Source: Chitinophagaceae bacterium (GTDB lineage Bacteria; Bacteroidota; Bacteroidia; Chitinophagales; Chitinophagaceae). Taken from it: 64,000 nt of DNA. Below the pieces are notes generated by a model. That model was given only the letters and a program-made list of their open reading frames with translations. It had not been told where the DNA came from and did no database searches. This document shows, in pieces, positions 29,202 through 39,377 of this stretch; the first letter of the stretch is position 1; the number at the start of each line of letters is the position of its first letter. The position numbers and the translations under genes are program-made. The stretch covers positions 124,001 through 188,000 of the forward strand of contig JAGXRG010000012.1 of the NCBI GenBank assembly GCA_018335935.1. The letters run 5' to 3'.

Positions 29202-30458
29202 ATGAATATTAAATTTCGATTAACCATTATGAGCTTTCTACAATTGTTTGTTTGGGGAGCTTGGTTAATAACTATTGGAACTTATTGTGTAAATGCTAAG
29301 CATTGGTCGTTCCCAGAATTTGGTGCTATTTTTTCAACACTTGCTATTGCCTCTATTTTTATGCCTCCCATTATAGGCATCATTGCAGATAAATGGATGA
29401 ATGCTGAAAAGCTTTATGGCATTCTACACATTTTGTATGGACTAGTTTTATTTTATGTGCCTTTTGTTGATGACCCTAATACTTTGTATTATGTAATTTT
29501 AGTAGCAATGATTTTTTATATGCCAACCATTTCATTGTCTAATTCTACTTCATACATCATTCTCAAAAATTTTAATTACGATGTAGTAAAAGTGTTTCCA
29601 CCCATTAGAGTTTGGGGTACAATAGGTTTTATAGTTGCTATGTGGTTAACTAATTTAACAGGTAGTAAAGCCAATGCCAATCAATTTATAATAGGTGGTG
29701 TTGGTGCTATTGTTTTAGGGCTTTACGCTTTTACATTACCTAAATGTCCTCCTTTAAAATCTATAACAAAAGATTCAAAATGGACAGAACAATTAGGCTT
29801 AAATGCTTTTAAATTATTTGCCAACTATAAACTAGCCTTATTCTTTATTTTCTCAATGCTTTTAGGTGCTGCCTTACAACTAACCAATATGTATGGAGAT
29901 CAGTTTTTAGATAGTTTTCAAAAAGTACCAGAATATGCTAATTCATTGGTAGTAAAATATTCTACCATTATAATGTCTATTTCTCAAATTTCAGAAACCT
30001 TATTCATTTTAACCATTCCATTTTTCTTGAAAAAATTTGGTATTAAAAAAGTAATGTTATTCTCTATGTTGGCATGGGTACTTCGCTTTGGTTTATTTGC
30101 TTATGGTAATCCAACAGATGGTTTATGGATGATTATTTTATCTTGTGTAGTGTATGGAATGGCTTTTGACTTCTTTAATATATCAGGTTCTTTATTTATT
30201 GAAACGAGCACAGATGCAAAAATTAGGTCTAGTGCACAAGGCATGTTTATGATGATGACTAATGGCTTTGGTGCATACTTAGGAAGCATAGTTAGCAGTT
30301 ATATTATTGGCAAGTATTTTATTTTACCAGATCAATCTACAGATTGGAATGGTACTTGGCTAGCATTTGCCATCTACTCTTTAGTAGTAGGGGTTTTATT
30401 CTTAGTATTATTTAAACACAAACACGACCCCAAAGTAGTAGAACAATACACTCATTAA
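29202..30458 (+). CDS. Nucleoside:H+ symporter family / MFS transporter
   Basis: 12-TM protein; FLQLFVWGAWLITIGTYC; VFPPIRVWGTIGFI. Confidence 0.82.
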   Translation: MNIKFRLTIMSFLQLFVWGAWLITIGTYCVNAKHWSFPEFGAIFSTLAIASIFMPPIIGIIADKWMNAEKLYGILHILYGLVLFYVPFVDDPNTLYYVILVAMIFYMPTISLSNSTSYIILKNFNYDVVKVFPPIRVWGTIGFIVAMWLTNLTGSKANANQFIIGGVGAIVLGLYAFTLPKCPPLKSITKDSKWTEQLGLNAFKLFANYKLALFFIFSMLLGAALQLTNMYGDQFLDSFQKVPEYANSLVVKYSTIIMSISQISETLFILTIPFFLKKFGIKKVMLFSMLAWVLRFGLFAYGNPTDGLWMIILSCVVYGMAFDFFNISGSLFIETSTDAKIRSSAQGMFMMMTNGFGAYLGSIVSSYIIGKYFILPDQSTDWNGTWLAFAIYSLVVGVLFLVLFKHKHDPKVVEQYTH

Positions 30459-30464
30459 ATAGGC

Positions 30465-30500
30465 AAAGCTGTAAGAAATAATTCTTACAGCTTTTTTTTG
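30465..30500 (+). terminator. Intrinsic terminator of the nucleoside transporter gene
   Basis: AAAGCTGTAAGAA-ataa-TTCTTACAGCTTTTTTTT. Confidence 0.92.
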
Positions 30501-30516
30501 ATCTTAAATTTAAATT

Positions 30517-31731
30517 TTAAGAAACAAATGCTTTATATAATTCGCAGTTACCAGACGAACTGATACTATAATTTTCATTTGGAAAAACAATAAAACTATC
30601 TCCACGCTTTACAGAGAAATTTACCCCATTTCCGTTTACAACAGCACCCCCATCCATAACTATAAAAATTTCGGGAGATGCAGATAATGCTGTATAACTG
30701 TTATTGACATTCAAATTAATTTTAGCAATATCAAAATCATCAACAGGGCAATCATATAATCTTTCTACTCCTGCTCTAACAGAACCTTTCAAAATTTTTG
30801 GAACCACTGGTTCAAATATGGTATGTTTTAATAATTCTGTTACATCAATATGTTTAGGGGTTAACCCTCCTCTTAAAACATTATCACTATTGGCCATGAG
30901 TTCAATATTTTGGCCTTCTAAATAAGCATGTGGTATACCTGCTGATTGAAAAATTCCTTCTCCCTTTTGCAAACAAACAATATTAAAAAGGTAAATAGAA
31001 AATACCCCTTTATCTACATTTTTAATCTCATCACCTTCCTTATACAGTTTAGAAACCCACCAACCAGGTTGAGATTTATCAGTATCTCCATTTTGTTTTT
31101 TACGCATTTCACGTTTTACCAAACTCACTAATATACTATCCACTTCTTCCTGTGTCATTTCCATTAAGAACTGGTATAATGATTTTAATCCTTCACGTTT
31201 ATATATATGAAGTAAGACATTAAATTCTTTGATTTCTGTAAGTCTTCTTTCAATTTCTTCTAAACTTAAAAAACCATGTAATAACCAAAACTCACCTAAA
31301 GCAATCATAACCTCAGGCTTGTGATTTTTGTCTTTATAATTTCTATTTGCTGCATTTAATGGAATATCAGCAGCTTCTTCTCTTTCAAATCCCTTTATAG
31401 CTTCTTCTTTTGAGGGATGAACTTGAATAGATAGCATATCTTTTACATCTAAAACCTTATACAAGTAAGGTAGTTCTCCAAATTTATTTTGAATAGATTT
31501 TGAGAGAATTAAAGAAGAATATTGTTGAATGAGCTCATGAAGATTTTTTGATTCGCCTTCAATATGCAAGGTTGAAGGTGCAGATGGATGGGCCCCTAAC
31601 CAATATTCAGCACAAGGCTTATTTTCAGTATTTTCGATATGTAAAAGTTCAGGTATAAATCTATCACCTCCCCAGGCATAGTGCTGAACTTTACCAGTTA
31701 GCTTATATATTTTTTTTTGAAGTAAACTCAT
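30517..31731 (-). CDS. manA: Mannose-6-phosphate isomerase, class I
   Basis: KLTGKVQHYAWGGDRFIPELL; PYLYKVLDVKDMLSIQVHPSKEEA; AGIPHAYLEGQNIELMANSDNVLRGGLTPKH. Confidence 0.92.
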   Translation of the reverse strand: MSLLQKKIYKLTGKVQHYAWGGDRFIPELLHIENTENKPCAEYWLGAHPSAPSTLHIEGESKNLHELIQQYSSLILSKSIQNKFGELPYLYKVLDVKDMLSIQVHPSKEEAIKGFEREEAADIPLNAANRNYKDKNHKPEVMIALGEFWLLHGFLSLEEIERRLTEIKEFNVLLHIYKREGLKSLYQFLMEMTQEEVDSILVSLVKREMRKKQNGDTDKSQPGWWVSKLYKEGDEIKNVDKGVFSIYLFNIVCLQKGEGIFQSAGIPHAYLEGQNIELMANSDNVLRGGLTPKHIDVTELLKHTIFEPVVPKILKGSVRAGVERLYDCPVDDFDIAKINLNVNNSYTALSASPEIFIVMDGGAVVNGNGVNFSVKRGDSFIVFPNENYSISSSGNCELYKAFVS

Positions 31732-31734
31732 AGT

Positions 31735-32103
31735 ATGTTGAATAAAAAAACAAGCCATCAGCATAAAGGTGATTATGGAGAAAGCTTAGCTTACGACTAT
31801 TTACAGCAGCAAGGTTTCGTTGTTCTAGAACGTAATTGGAGATATAAACATTGTGAAGTAGATATTATTTGCAAAAAAAATAACGTTTTGCATTTTGTAG
31901 AAGTAAAAACAAGAACCAATCAAAAATTTGGAAATCCTGAGGAAAGCATCAACAGTAAAAAGATGAATGCACTAAAAAAAGCTGCAGAAGAATATTTAAT
32001 TCAACATACAGAATTTATTCAAATTCAATTTGATGTAATAGCAATAAAACTAAAAAACAATAAGATTGAAGAAATTCTTTTTATAGAAGATATATTTTTT
32101 TAG
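31735..32103 (+). CDS. YraN/UPF0102 family nuclease-fold protein
   Basis: KGDYGESLAYDYLQQQGFVVLERNWRYKHCEVDIICKKNNVLHFVEVKTR. Confidence 0.92.
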   Translation: MLNKKTSHQHKGDYGESLAYDYLQQQGFVVLERNWRYKHCEVDIICKKNNVLHFVEVKTRTNQKFGNPEESINSKKMNALKKAAEEYLIQHTEFIQIQFDVIAIKLKNNKIEEILFIEDIFF

Positions 32104-32107
32104 GCAA

Positions 32108-32132
32108 GAAAAAAGCCACTCAAAAGTGGCTT
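32108..32132 (-). terminator. Intrinsic terminator of the DUF2795 gene
   Basis: AAGCCACT-caaa-AGTGGCTT with T-run on the minus strand. Confidence 0.8.
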
Positions 32133-32142
32133 GTATTTAGAA

Positions 32143-32364
32143 TTAGTATTCGTCTTCGTTAAACATAAAATCATCCTGACTAGGATAATCTGGCCAGATG
32201 TCTTCAATGCTTTCATAAATCTCGTCTTCTACATCTAGTTCCTGTAAGTTTTCTACAACTTCAATAGGAGCTCCACTTCTGATAGAGTAATCAATAAGTT
32301 CGTCTTTAGTAGCAGGCCAAGGTGCCTCTTCTAAATAACTAGCAAGTTCAAGAGTCCAAAACAT
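32143..32364 (-). CDS. DUF2795 domain-containing protein
   Basis: 73 aa, LASYLEEAPWPATKDELIDYSIRSGAPIEVVENLQEL. Confidence 0.85.
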   Translation of the reverse strand: MFWTLELASYLEEAPWPATKDELIDYSIRSGAPIEVVENLQELDVEDEIYESIEDIWPDYPSQDDFMFNEDEY

Positions 32365-32535
32365 ATTTAAAAAAATTTGTGCAAATGTAATAGTATAAAC
32401 GAGAAAACCAAATGCAATATTTTTTAAAATAGATTTTAATTTAAAAATATGCCCCTTTTAGCACAAAATGTTAATATTCATAAGCACTCTACAGTAAAAA
32501 AGTAAAATCAATACTTTTACAGCAAACAAAGCAAA

Positions 32536-35205
32536 TTGATGAAAAAAGCAATTAAAATAGCAGGAATTACAATAATATCTCTAATAACAGTAGCTTTTGC
32601 AACACCTTTTTTATTCAAAGGGAAGATTGTAGAATTGTTAAAATCAAATATTAACGAGTCAATAAATGCAAAAGTAGAATTTGAAGATATTGATATTTCC
32701 TTGTTGAGACATTTCCCTAAAATTGCTCTTGGTATCAACAACATTTCAGTTGTTGGAATCAATGAATTTGAAAAAGACACTTTATGCTCTGCCCAAAAAT
32801 TAGATTTATCGCTAAACTTTTGGAGTGTTGTAAAAGGCAATGAGATTGGCATTTATGCAATTGATATTGAAAGTCCTAATATTCATACTATCATTAATCA
32901 ATATGGCCAAGTAAATTGGAACATCTTAAAATCAACTGCTTCTGATTCTATTAAAAAAGATGAAAGTAAAACACTCAAATTAAAACTTGATCATTACTCT
33001 ATTAAAAATGGCGTTTTTAAGTTTTCTGATTTTGAAGGCAATAAGTTTTTTAGTTTAGAAAATATTGAACATATTGGCAAAGGCAATTTTGAAGCTGCAA
33101 TATTTACACTAGCTACAACAACTGCAGTTGATAAATTAAATTTTAGCATGAATGGAATTAAATTCATTCATGATGTTTCAACAAATGCAGATATAGATGT
33201 ACAAGTAAACACAGAAGAATCTAAATTTTCTTTTAATACCAATAAAATTAATTTAAACAATCTAAATCTTGCTACAAAAGGATTTTTTCAAATTGTAAAT
33301 GATTCTACCTATGGAATGGATATTGACTTTAAAGCTTCATCAACTGACTTTAAAAATATCTTATCCTTGATTCCTGTCATATATCAAAATAATTTTAATA
33401 CTGTTAAAACAAGTGGCCAAGCTATTTTCAATGGTTTTGTAAAAGGCCATTACAATAACACACAGTTGCCTGCATACCAACTTAACTTACAAGTTAAAGA
33501 TGGTTATTTTCAATACCCAGATTTACCATTGCCAGTAAAAGATATTCAGGCTGATATGAAAATTGACAACCCAGATGGCATAACAGATCATACTATCATT
33601 AACATTTCAAAAGCTCATTTAAATATAGCTAATGAGCCATTTGATTTCAGATTATTGGTTAAAAACCCAATTACAGATTTATATGTAGATGCTTCTGCTA
33701 AAGGAAATCTTGATTTAAATAAAGTTACACAGTTCATTAAAATGCCGTCCATCACCAAACTTAATGGCATTTTAAAAGCTGATTTTTCAGTTAAAGGAAG
33801 TTCATTAGCTATTCAGAAAAAGCAATTTGAAAAATTTAATGCTACTGGCTCTATAGACTTAAATAACTTTTTTTATGCATCTAAAGATTATCCAGAAGGT
33901 GTTGCTTTAACAAATTTAAAAATGACATTCAATCCAAAAAATGTATCTATTAATAATGTTGAAGGAAAATTTAAGCAAACTCATTTTTCAGCAAATGGTT
34001 ACATCAATAATATTTTCCCGTATTTAATACAAAATCAGGCACTAGAAGGCTTATTCACGTTAAAAGCTGACCAACTGAATTTAAATGATTTTTTAGGTGT
34101 AGAAACCGATTCTACTAAACCAAAATCAGCTGAAAGTAAACCTTTCATTGTACCCAAAAATCTTAACCTAACACTAAACGCAACTTTAGATAAAGTTCAT
34201 TATGACAAATTAGATTTAGAGAATATCTCTGGCTCTTTACTAGTTGCAAATGAAACTGTGAAAATGAATGCAGTTAAAGCTAATGCTTTAAATGGTGAGT
34301 TAGCCTTAACCGGTTATTACTCCACCAAGCTCGATGCAACTAAACCAGATATTGCACTGAATTATAATGTTGTAAATGTTGATGTTCAAAAAGCATTTTA
34401 TGCTTTTAATACTATGGAAAAAATTATGCCTATTGGCAAGTTCTTAGCAGGAAAAATTTCCTCACAATTAAGTGTTACAGGTAAACTTGGAGAAAACATG
34501 ATGCCTGATTTGAGTTCATTAACTGGTAATGGAAATTTATTACTCATTGATGGATTATTAAACAAGTTTAAACCAGTAGAAAAAATTGCTCAAACACTCA
34601 GCATAAAGCCACTTCAAGAAATTACACTTAAAGATATTAAAAGCTATTTTGAATTTACAAATGGAAAGGTTTTTGTAAAACCATTTCAAGTTAAAGTAAA
34701 AGATATTGATTTAGAAATTGGTGGAACACACAGCTTAAATCAAATATTAGATTATACCATTAATATGAAAATACCACGATCTTTTATTGGGCAAAATGGC
34801 AATAATTTAATCAATAATTTAACATCTAAAGCTTCAGAAAACGGATTACCAGTAAAGGTTTCAGAGATTGTAAATTTACAATTAAAGTTAAATGGAAGCA
34901 TTGCAAACCCAACTGTAAAAACAGATTTAAAACAATCTTCAAATTCGCTAGTGCAAGATTTAAAACAACAAACAAACGATTTTGTACAACATAAAATTGA
35001 TAGTACTAAACAAGCTGTTACCAGTGCAATAAAAGATTCTTTTAATTCTGCTAAGCAACAAGCTATAACTAACATAAAAAATCAGGCATTGAATCAATTA
35101 TTAAATTCGAAAGATTCTACAAAAACAGATTCTACAAAAAATCTTGAAGAGGCTGGTAAAAATTTATTAAAAAAAATTAACCCTTTTAAAAAGAAGGAAA
35201 ATTAA
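32536..35205 (+). CDS. AsmA family protein
   Basis: N-terminal TM + FKGKIVELLKSNINESINAKVEFEDIDISLLRHFPKIALGINNISV; 889 aa. Confidence 0.88.
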   Translation: MMKKAIKIAGITIISLITVAFATPFLFKGKIVELLKSNINESINAKVEFEDIDISLLRHFPKIALGINNISVVGINEFEKDTLCSAQKLDLSLNFWSVVKGNEIGIYAIDIESPNIHTIINQYGQVNWNILKSTASDSIKKDESKTLKLKLDHYSIKNGVFKFSDFEGNKFFSLENIEHIGKGNFEAAIFTLATTTAVDKLNFSMNGIKFIHDVSTNADIDVQVNTEESKFSFNTNKINLNNLNLATKGFFQIVNDSTYGMDIDFKASSTDFKNILSLIPVIYQNNFNTVKTSGQAIFNGFVKGHYNNTQLPAYQLNLQVKDGYFQYPDLPLPVKDIQADMKIDNPDGITDHTIINISKAHLNIANEPFDFRLLVKNPITDLYVDASAKGNLDLNKVTQFIKMPSITKLNGILKADFSVKGSSLAIQKKQFEKFNATGSIDLNNFFYASKDYPEGVALTNLKMTFNPKNVSINNVEGKFKQTHFSANGYINNIFPYLIQNQALEGLFTLKADQLNLNDFLGVETDSTKPKSAESKPFIVPKNLNLTLNATLDKVHYDKLDLENISGSLLVANETVKMNAVKANALNGELALTGYYSTKLDATKPDIALNYNVVNVDVQKAFYAFNTMEKIMPIGKFLAGKISSQLSVTGKLGENMMPDLSSLTGNGNLLLIDGLLNKFKPVEKIAQTLSIKPLQEITLKDIKSYFEFTNGKVFVKPFQVKVKDIDLEIGGTHSLNQILDYTINMKIPRSFIGQNGNNLINNLTSKASENGLPVKVSEIVNLQLKLNGSIANPTVKTDLKQSSNSLVQDLKQQTNDFVQHKIDSTKQAVTSAIKDSFNSAKQQAITNIKNQALNQLLNSKDSTKTDSTKNLEEAGKNLLKKINPFKKKEN

Positions 35206-35816
35206 TCTTTCTTATAAAAATTTTTCATATCATCAGCTAGAGGATTTTTATCATTTTCTAATTGTTGTATAACCTTTTTTTTAGTTGCTTCATCTTTATT
35301 TTGGCTCAATTTAAATACATGATCTAATGCAGTAACTTTAATTTCAAATGCCACTATAGCTTTTAACATGGGCTGAATATACTCTGGTTTCATTTTTTCA
35401 ACAAGTGCAGGAGATTGTTCATTATTTTCAAAATGCTTGGTTAGTTTAGTTAATAAATTTAATAGGGCTGCTTCATCTAAAAATTTCAAGTTTCCGCTAG
35501 CATGTACAGCTTTGTAATTCCATGTACTAGCAGTATTTTGTTCTGCATAATTAGTAGCACTTACATAAGAGTGATGTCCAGAAAAAATGACCAAGACTTG
35601 ATTGTTTTTTTCGAATATATTGGTATGATCTTGCTTTCGCATTATATGCCCTAATAAAAACAATTGATCGTTTCTCCATTCTATTAATATTGGAACATGG
35701 GTTGCTACAGGTTGCTGATGTTCATTTACTCCACAAATAACAACAAATGGATTTTGCTCCATGAAATCAAAAACTTGTTGTTCGTGCTCAGCTTTAAAAT
35801 GAGGTACTTGATACAT
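35202..35816 (-). CDS. FMN-binding negative transcriptional regulator (PaiB-like)
   Basis: MYQVPHFKAEHEQQVFDFMEQNPFVVICGVNEHQQPVATHVPILIE; TWNYKAVHASG. Confidence 0.9.
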   Translation of the reverse strand: MYQVPHFKAEHEQQVFDFMEQNPFVVICGVNEHQQPVATHVPILIEWRNDQLFLLGHIMRKQDHTNIFEKNNQVLVIFSGHHSYVSATNYAEQNTASTWNYKAVHASGNLKFLDEAALLNLLTKLTKHFENNEQSPALVEKMKPEYIQPMLKAIVAFEIKVTALDHVFKLSQNKDEATKKKVIQQLENDKNPLADDMKNFYKKD

Positions 35817-35919
35817 ATTTTACTTTATAGAGCTAATATTAATTGTAAATAAATGTAAAATAATTCATAAATGTATAAACGGTCAATCGAATTCGTCAGG
35901 TGAAGAGTATTTTCGTTAG

Positions 35920-38373
35920 ATGAAGCAATTTATACTTATCCTATTCATACTCAATTTAAGTACAGCAAAAGCAGTTGTAATAAAGGGCAAGGTTACCGAT
36001 AAAAATAATGTTCCATTAGCTTATACTTCAATACTAATTAAAAATACTGGTATTGGAACATCTACCAATGTTCAAGGCATTTTTCAATTGAATGTTTCAG
36101 ATGGTAATTATACTATAGTTTGTCAGCATATTGGATATAAAACTGTAGAGAAAAAGATAAAAGTTAAAGATGAAAACCATAACATTGATTTTGTTTTAGA
36201 AGAACAACAATATACTTTAAGTGAAGTTGTAGTGAGCAATAATGGTGAAGATCCTGCCTATGAAATTATTAGAAATGCCATTAAAAAAAGAGAGGAACAT
36301 TTGAATGAGTACAACAAATTTGAATGTGAAGTTTATATAAAAGGTCAAATTCAATTAAGAGATTATCCCAAAAAGTTTTTAGGAGAAAAAGTTGATTTTG
36401 AAGATGGAGATACCAGTAAAAGAAAAATGATTTTTCTTTCTGAAAGCATTGCAAATTATTATGTTGATGGAAAGGATAAAAGAAAAATTGATGTTGTATC
36501 AACACGTGTAAGTGGCAGTAGTGATGGTTTTGGCCTGGCTAACCCTCAAATTGTAACTTTCTATGAAAACATTATAAATGTTGGTCGTGGTTTAAACCCT
36601 AGAGGTTTTATTTCTCCTATATCTAACAATGCTTTGCATTATTACAAGTATAAATATGAAGGAAGTTTTGTAGAAAACAATCAACTCATTAACAGAATTA
36701 AAGTCATTCCAAAAAGAACTTATGAGCCTTTGTTTACAGGCTATATCAACATTATTGAAGATGAATGGAGAATTCAAAGTACAGATTTAAAACTATTAAA
36801 AAATCAACAATTACAATTTTTAGATACATTAATCATACAACAACTATATGTTCCCATAAATAAAAAATGGATCATTAAACAACAAGTTATCTATCCTGCT
36901 GGTAAATTCTTCGGTTTCGATTTTTTTGGAAGCATTGCACAAGTGTATAGTAAGTTCAACATGAACCCCAATTTTTCAAAAGACTTTTTCAATAACACCA
37001 TTCTCAAATACACGGATAGTAGTAACAAAAAATCTATTAATTATTGGGATAGTGTAAGACCACTTCCATTAATTGAATCAGAAGCGGCCGATTATATTAA
37101 AAAAGATAGTTTAGAACAGGTAAGAAAAGATCCCAAATATTTAGATAGTATTGATAAAAAAAATAATAAGCTAAATGTTTTCAAACTATTGTTAACGGGC
37201 CAAACCTTTAGTAATAGCAAGAAAAAAGAAACTTTTAGAATTGATCCTATACTATTATCTGCACTTCAGTTTAATACTGTTGAAGGATTAGTTTCTAAAC
37301 TTGATCTTAATTATGTAAAACGCTATAACAACAGAAAAACCTTACAAATAACACCGAGTTTTAGATATGGATTTAGCAATAGACATTTTAACCCAAGCAT
37401 GGCTACAACATATACATTTGGAAAAAAATATTTTAATTCAATTAATCTAAGTTTAGGAAGTAATGTTTTTCAGTTCGATAATAATAATCCTGTTGATCCT
37501 TTCTTTAACACTTTTGCTACACTTAATTTAACTAATAATTTTCTTAAAATATATGAAGCCAGATACTTTAAAATTAGTCAAAGTAGTGGCTTGGGAAATG
37601 GATTAACACTACAGACAAAAATTAACTACCAACATAGGTTACCACTAGAAAACACTTCTGATTTTTATTGGAAAAAAGTTGATGGAAGAACCTACACGCC
37701 TAATTTTCCTCAAACTATTGTTAATACAAATATTCCAGAACATAAAGCTTTTAGTATAACTGGAGAGCTGACTTGGAGACCAGGTGGCAAATATGTTGAG
37801 TTCCCAGATAGAAAAATTAGCATTGGTTCAAAATACCCAACATTTGGCTTTGCCTTCACTCAAGGTATTCCTAATCTTTTAGGAAGCGATGTTAATTATA
37901 GCAAATGGCAGTTTTCAGTAAGTGATAATCTTAATTTAAAACTCTTGGGTAGAATAAATTATAAAATCAATACTGGTGGTTTTGCACATGCTGATAAATT
38001 GTTTGTACCAGACATGAATCATATTACAGGAAATCAAATGTCGTTTTCAAGCAATTATTTAAACAGTTTTCAATTATTGCCATTTTATACTTTCAGCAAT
38101 ACTGCTAAGCTGTATTCAACTGCACATGTGCAATATCATTTAAATGGATTTTTAACCAATAAAATTCCAGGGTTTAAAAAACTCAATTGGTTTTTTGCCT
38201 TAGGTGGAAATGCTTTTTACAACTACGATAAAAAAGAAGGGTATTACGAAGCTATGTTTTCAATAGAAAATATTTTAAAAGTTATTAGAGTTGATTTTAT
38301 AAAAAGTTTTTCAACGCCTAGTACAGCATCGAACTTTGGAATTAAGTTAAGCACAACTTTTTTAAACAGATAG
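35920..38373 (+). CDS. DUF5686 / carboxypeptidase-like regulatory domain outer membrane protein
   Basis: VVIKGKVTDKNNVPLAYTSILIKNTGIGTSTNVQGIFQL; EDPAYEIIRNAIKKREEHLNEY. Confidence 0.88.
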   Translation: MKQFILILFILNLSTAKAVVIKGKVTDKNNVPLAYTSILIKNTGIGTSTNVQGIFQLNVSDGNYTIVCQHIGYKTVEKKIKVKDENHNIDFVLEEQQYTLSEVVVSNNGEDPAYEIIRNAIKKREEHLNEYNKFECEVYIKGQIQLRDYPKKFLGEKVDFEDGDTSKRKMIFLSESIANYYVDGKDKRKIDVVSTRVSGSSDGFGLANPQIVTFYENIINVGRGLNPRGFISPISNNALHYYKYKYEGSFVENNQLINRIKVIPKRTYEPLFTGYINIIEDEWRIQSTDLKLLKNQQLQFLDTLIIQQLYVPINKKWIIKQQVIYPAGKFFGFDFFGSIAQVYSKFNMNPNFSKDFFNNTILKYTDSSNKKSINYWDSVRPLPLIESEAADYIKKDSLEQVRKDPKYLDSIDKKNNKLNVFKLLLTGQTFSNSKKKETFRIDPILLSALQFNTVEGLVSKLDLNYVKRYNNRKTLQITPSFRYGFSNRHFNPSMATTYTFGKKYFNSINLSLGSNVFQFDNNNPVDPFFNTFATLNLTNNFLKIYEARYFKISQSSGLGNGLTLQTKINYQHRLPLENTSDFYWKKVDGRTYTPNFPQTIVNTNIPEHKAFSITGELTWRPGGKYVEFPDRKISIGSKYPTFGFAFTQGIPNLLGSDVNYSKWQFSVSDNLNLKLLGRINYKINTGGFAHADKLFVPDMNHITGNQMSFSSNYLNSFQLLPFYTFSNTAKLYSTAHVQYHLNGFLTNKIPGFKKLNWFFALGGNAFYNYDKKEGYYEAMFSIENILKVIRVDFIKSFSTPSTASNFGIKLSTTFLNR

Positions 38374-38432
38374 CTTAAGACTAAGTTTACTTCAAAAACA
38401 TTGATTCAATTATCTTTACACAAATATCAAAT

Positions 38433-39137
38433 ATGTCTGAAGTTATTATAGAATTACAAAATGCAAATATTTATCAAGGCAATGTACTCATTTTAAAAGA
38501 TGTAAATTTTAAAGTAGAGAAAGGTGAGTTTGTGTATTTAGTAGGTAAAACAGGAACTGGAAAAAGTAGTCTTTTAAAAACTTTATATGGGGAATTGAGC
38601 TTTAATGAAGGTTCAGCAAATGTTGTTGGGTTCGACTTAAAAAATATAGATTGGAAAACAGTACCTTTTTTAAGAAGAAATTTAGGTGTAGTGTTTCAAG
38701 ATTTTCAGTTGTTAACCGATAGAAATGTTTATGAAAATTTAAAATTTGTTTTGAAAGCTACGGGTTGGAAAGATGAAAAATTAATGGAAGAAAAAATTAA
38801 TGAAGTACTAGATCAAGTGGGTTTAAAAACCAAAGCTTATAAAATGACTTATGAAATGAGTGGTGGAGAACAACAAAGAGTGGATATAGCTAGGGCTTTA
38901 TTAAACTCTCCTAAACTTATTTTAGCCGATGAACCCACAGGTAATTTAGATCCTGAAACCAGTGATGAAATTATGCAACTCTTATTCAATATTGCAAAAA
39001 ATTATGGTACTGCTATTATTATGGCAACACATGATTTTATTGTTATTAATAGATATCCATCTAGAATGTTAAAAACAGAGTTTGGAAAGCTTATAGATAG
39101 CAATAACAAGGCTTCGGCAACTTCTTCAGCACTTTAA
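38433..39137 (+). CDS. ftsE: FtsE-like cell division ABC ATPase
   Basis: [79 protein letters not shown]. Confidence 0.85.
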   Translation: MSEVIIELQNANIYQGNVLILKDVNFKVEKGEFVYLVGKTGTGKSSLLKTLYGELSFNEGSANVVGFDLKNIDWKTVPFLRRNLGVVFQDFQLLTDRNVYENLKFVLKATGWKDEKLMEEKINEVLDQVGLKTKAYKMTYEMSGGEQQRVDIARALLNSPKLILADEPTGNLDPETSDEIMQLLFNIAKNYGTAIIMATHDFIVINRYPSRMLKTEFGKLIDSNNKASATSSAL

Positions 39138-39263
39138 TTTACTGTGGATAAGCTAAAACTTTTTATTTATTTTATCCACTCAACAGTTAAAAATACTATA
39201 ACATTAATGTAGTGCTATATTTTCACACCTGCTTACCTGTCCGCTACCTATGATGATCTTTTA

Positions 39264-39294
39264 TAATGCATTCATTTTTATGAGTGCATTTTTG
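39264..39294 (+). terminator. Hairpin with T-run in the ftsE-lptF intergenic region
   Basis: aatgcaTtcat-tttt-atgaGtgcattttttg (one G-U pair). Confidence 0.7.
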
Positions 39295-39377
39295 TTTCAA
39301 ATAGTTTTGATTTTACTAGCAATCATTTTCAAGTTTATATTTGCTGTTAAAGGCAACCATTTCACCCAACTTAATTA

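Noticed and set aside
34752-35075. 107-aa ORF antisense to the AsmA-family gene
   Set aside because: Antisense shadow; no domain or initiation signal.
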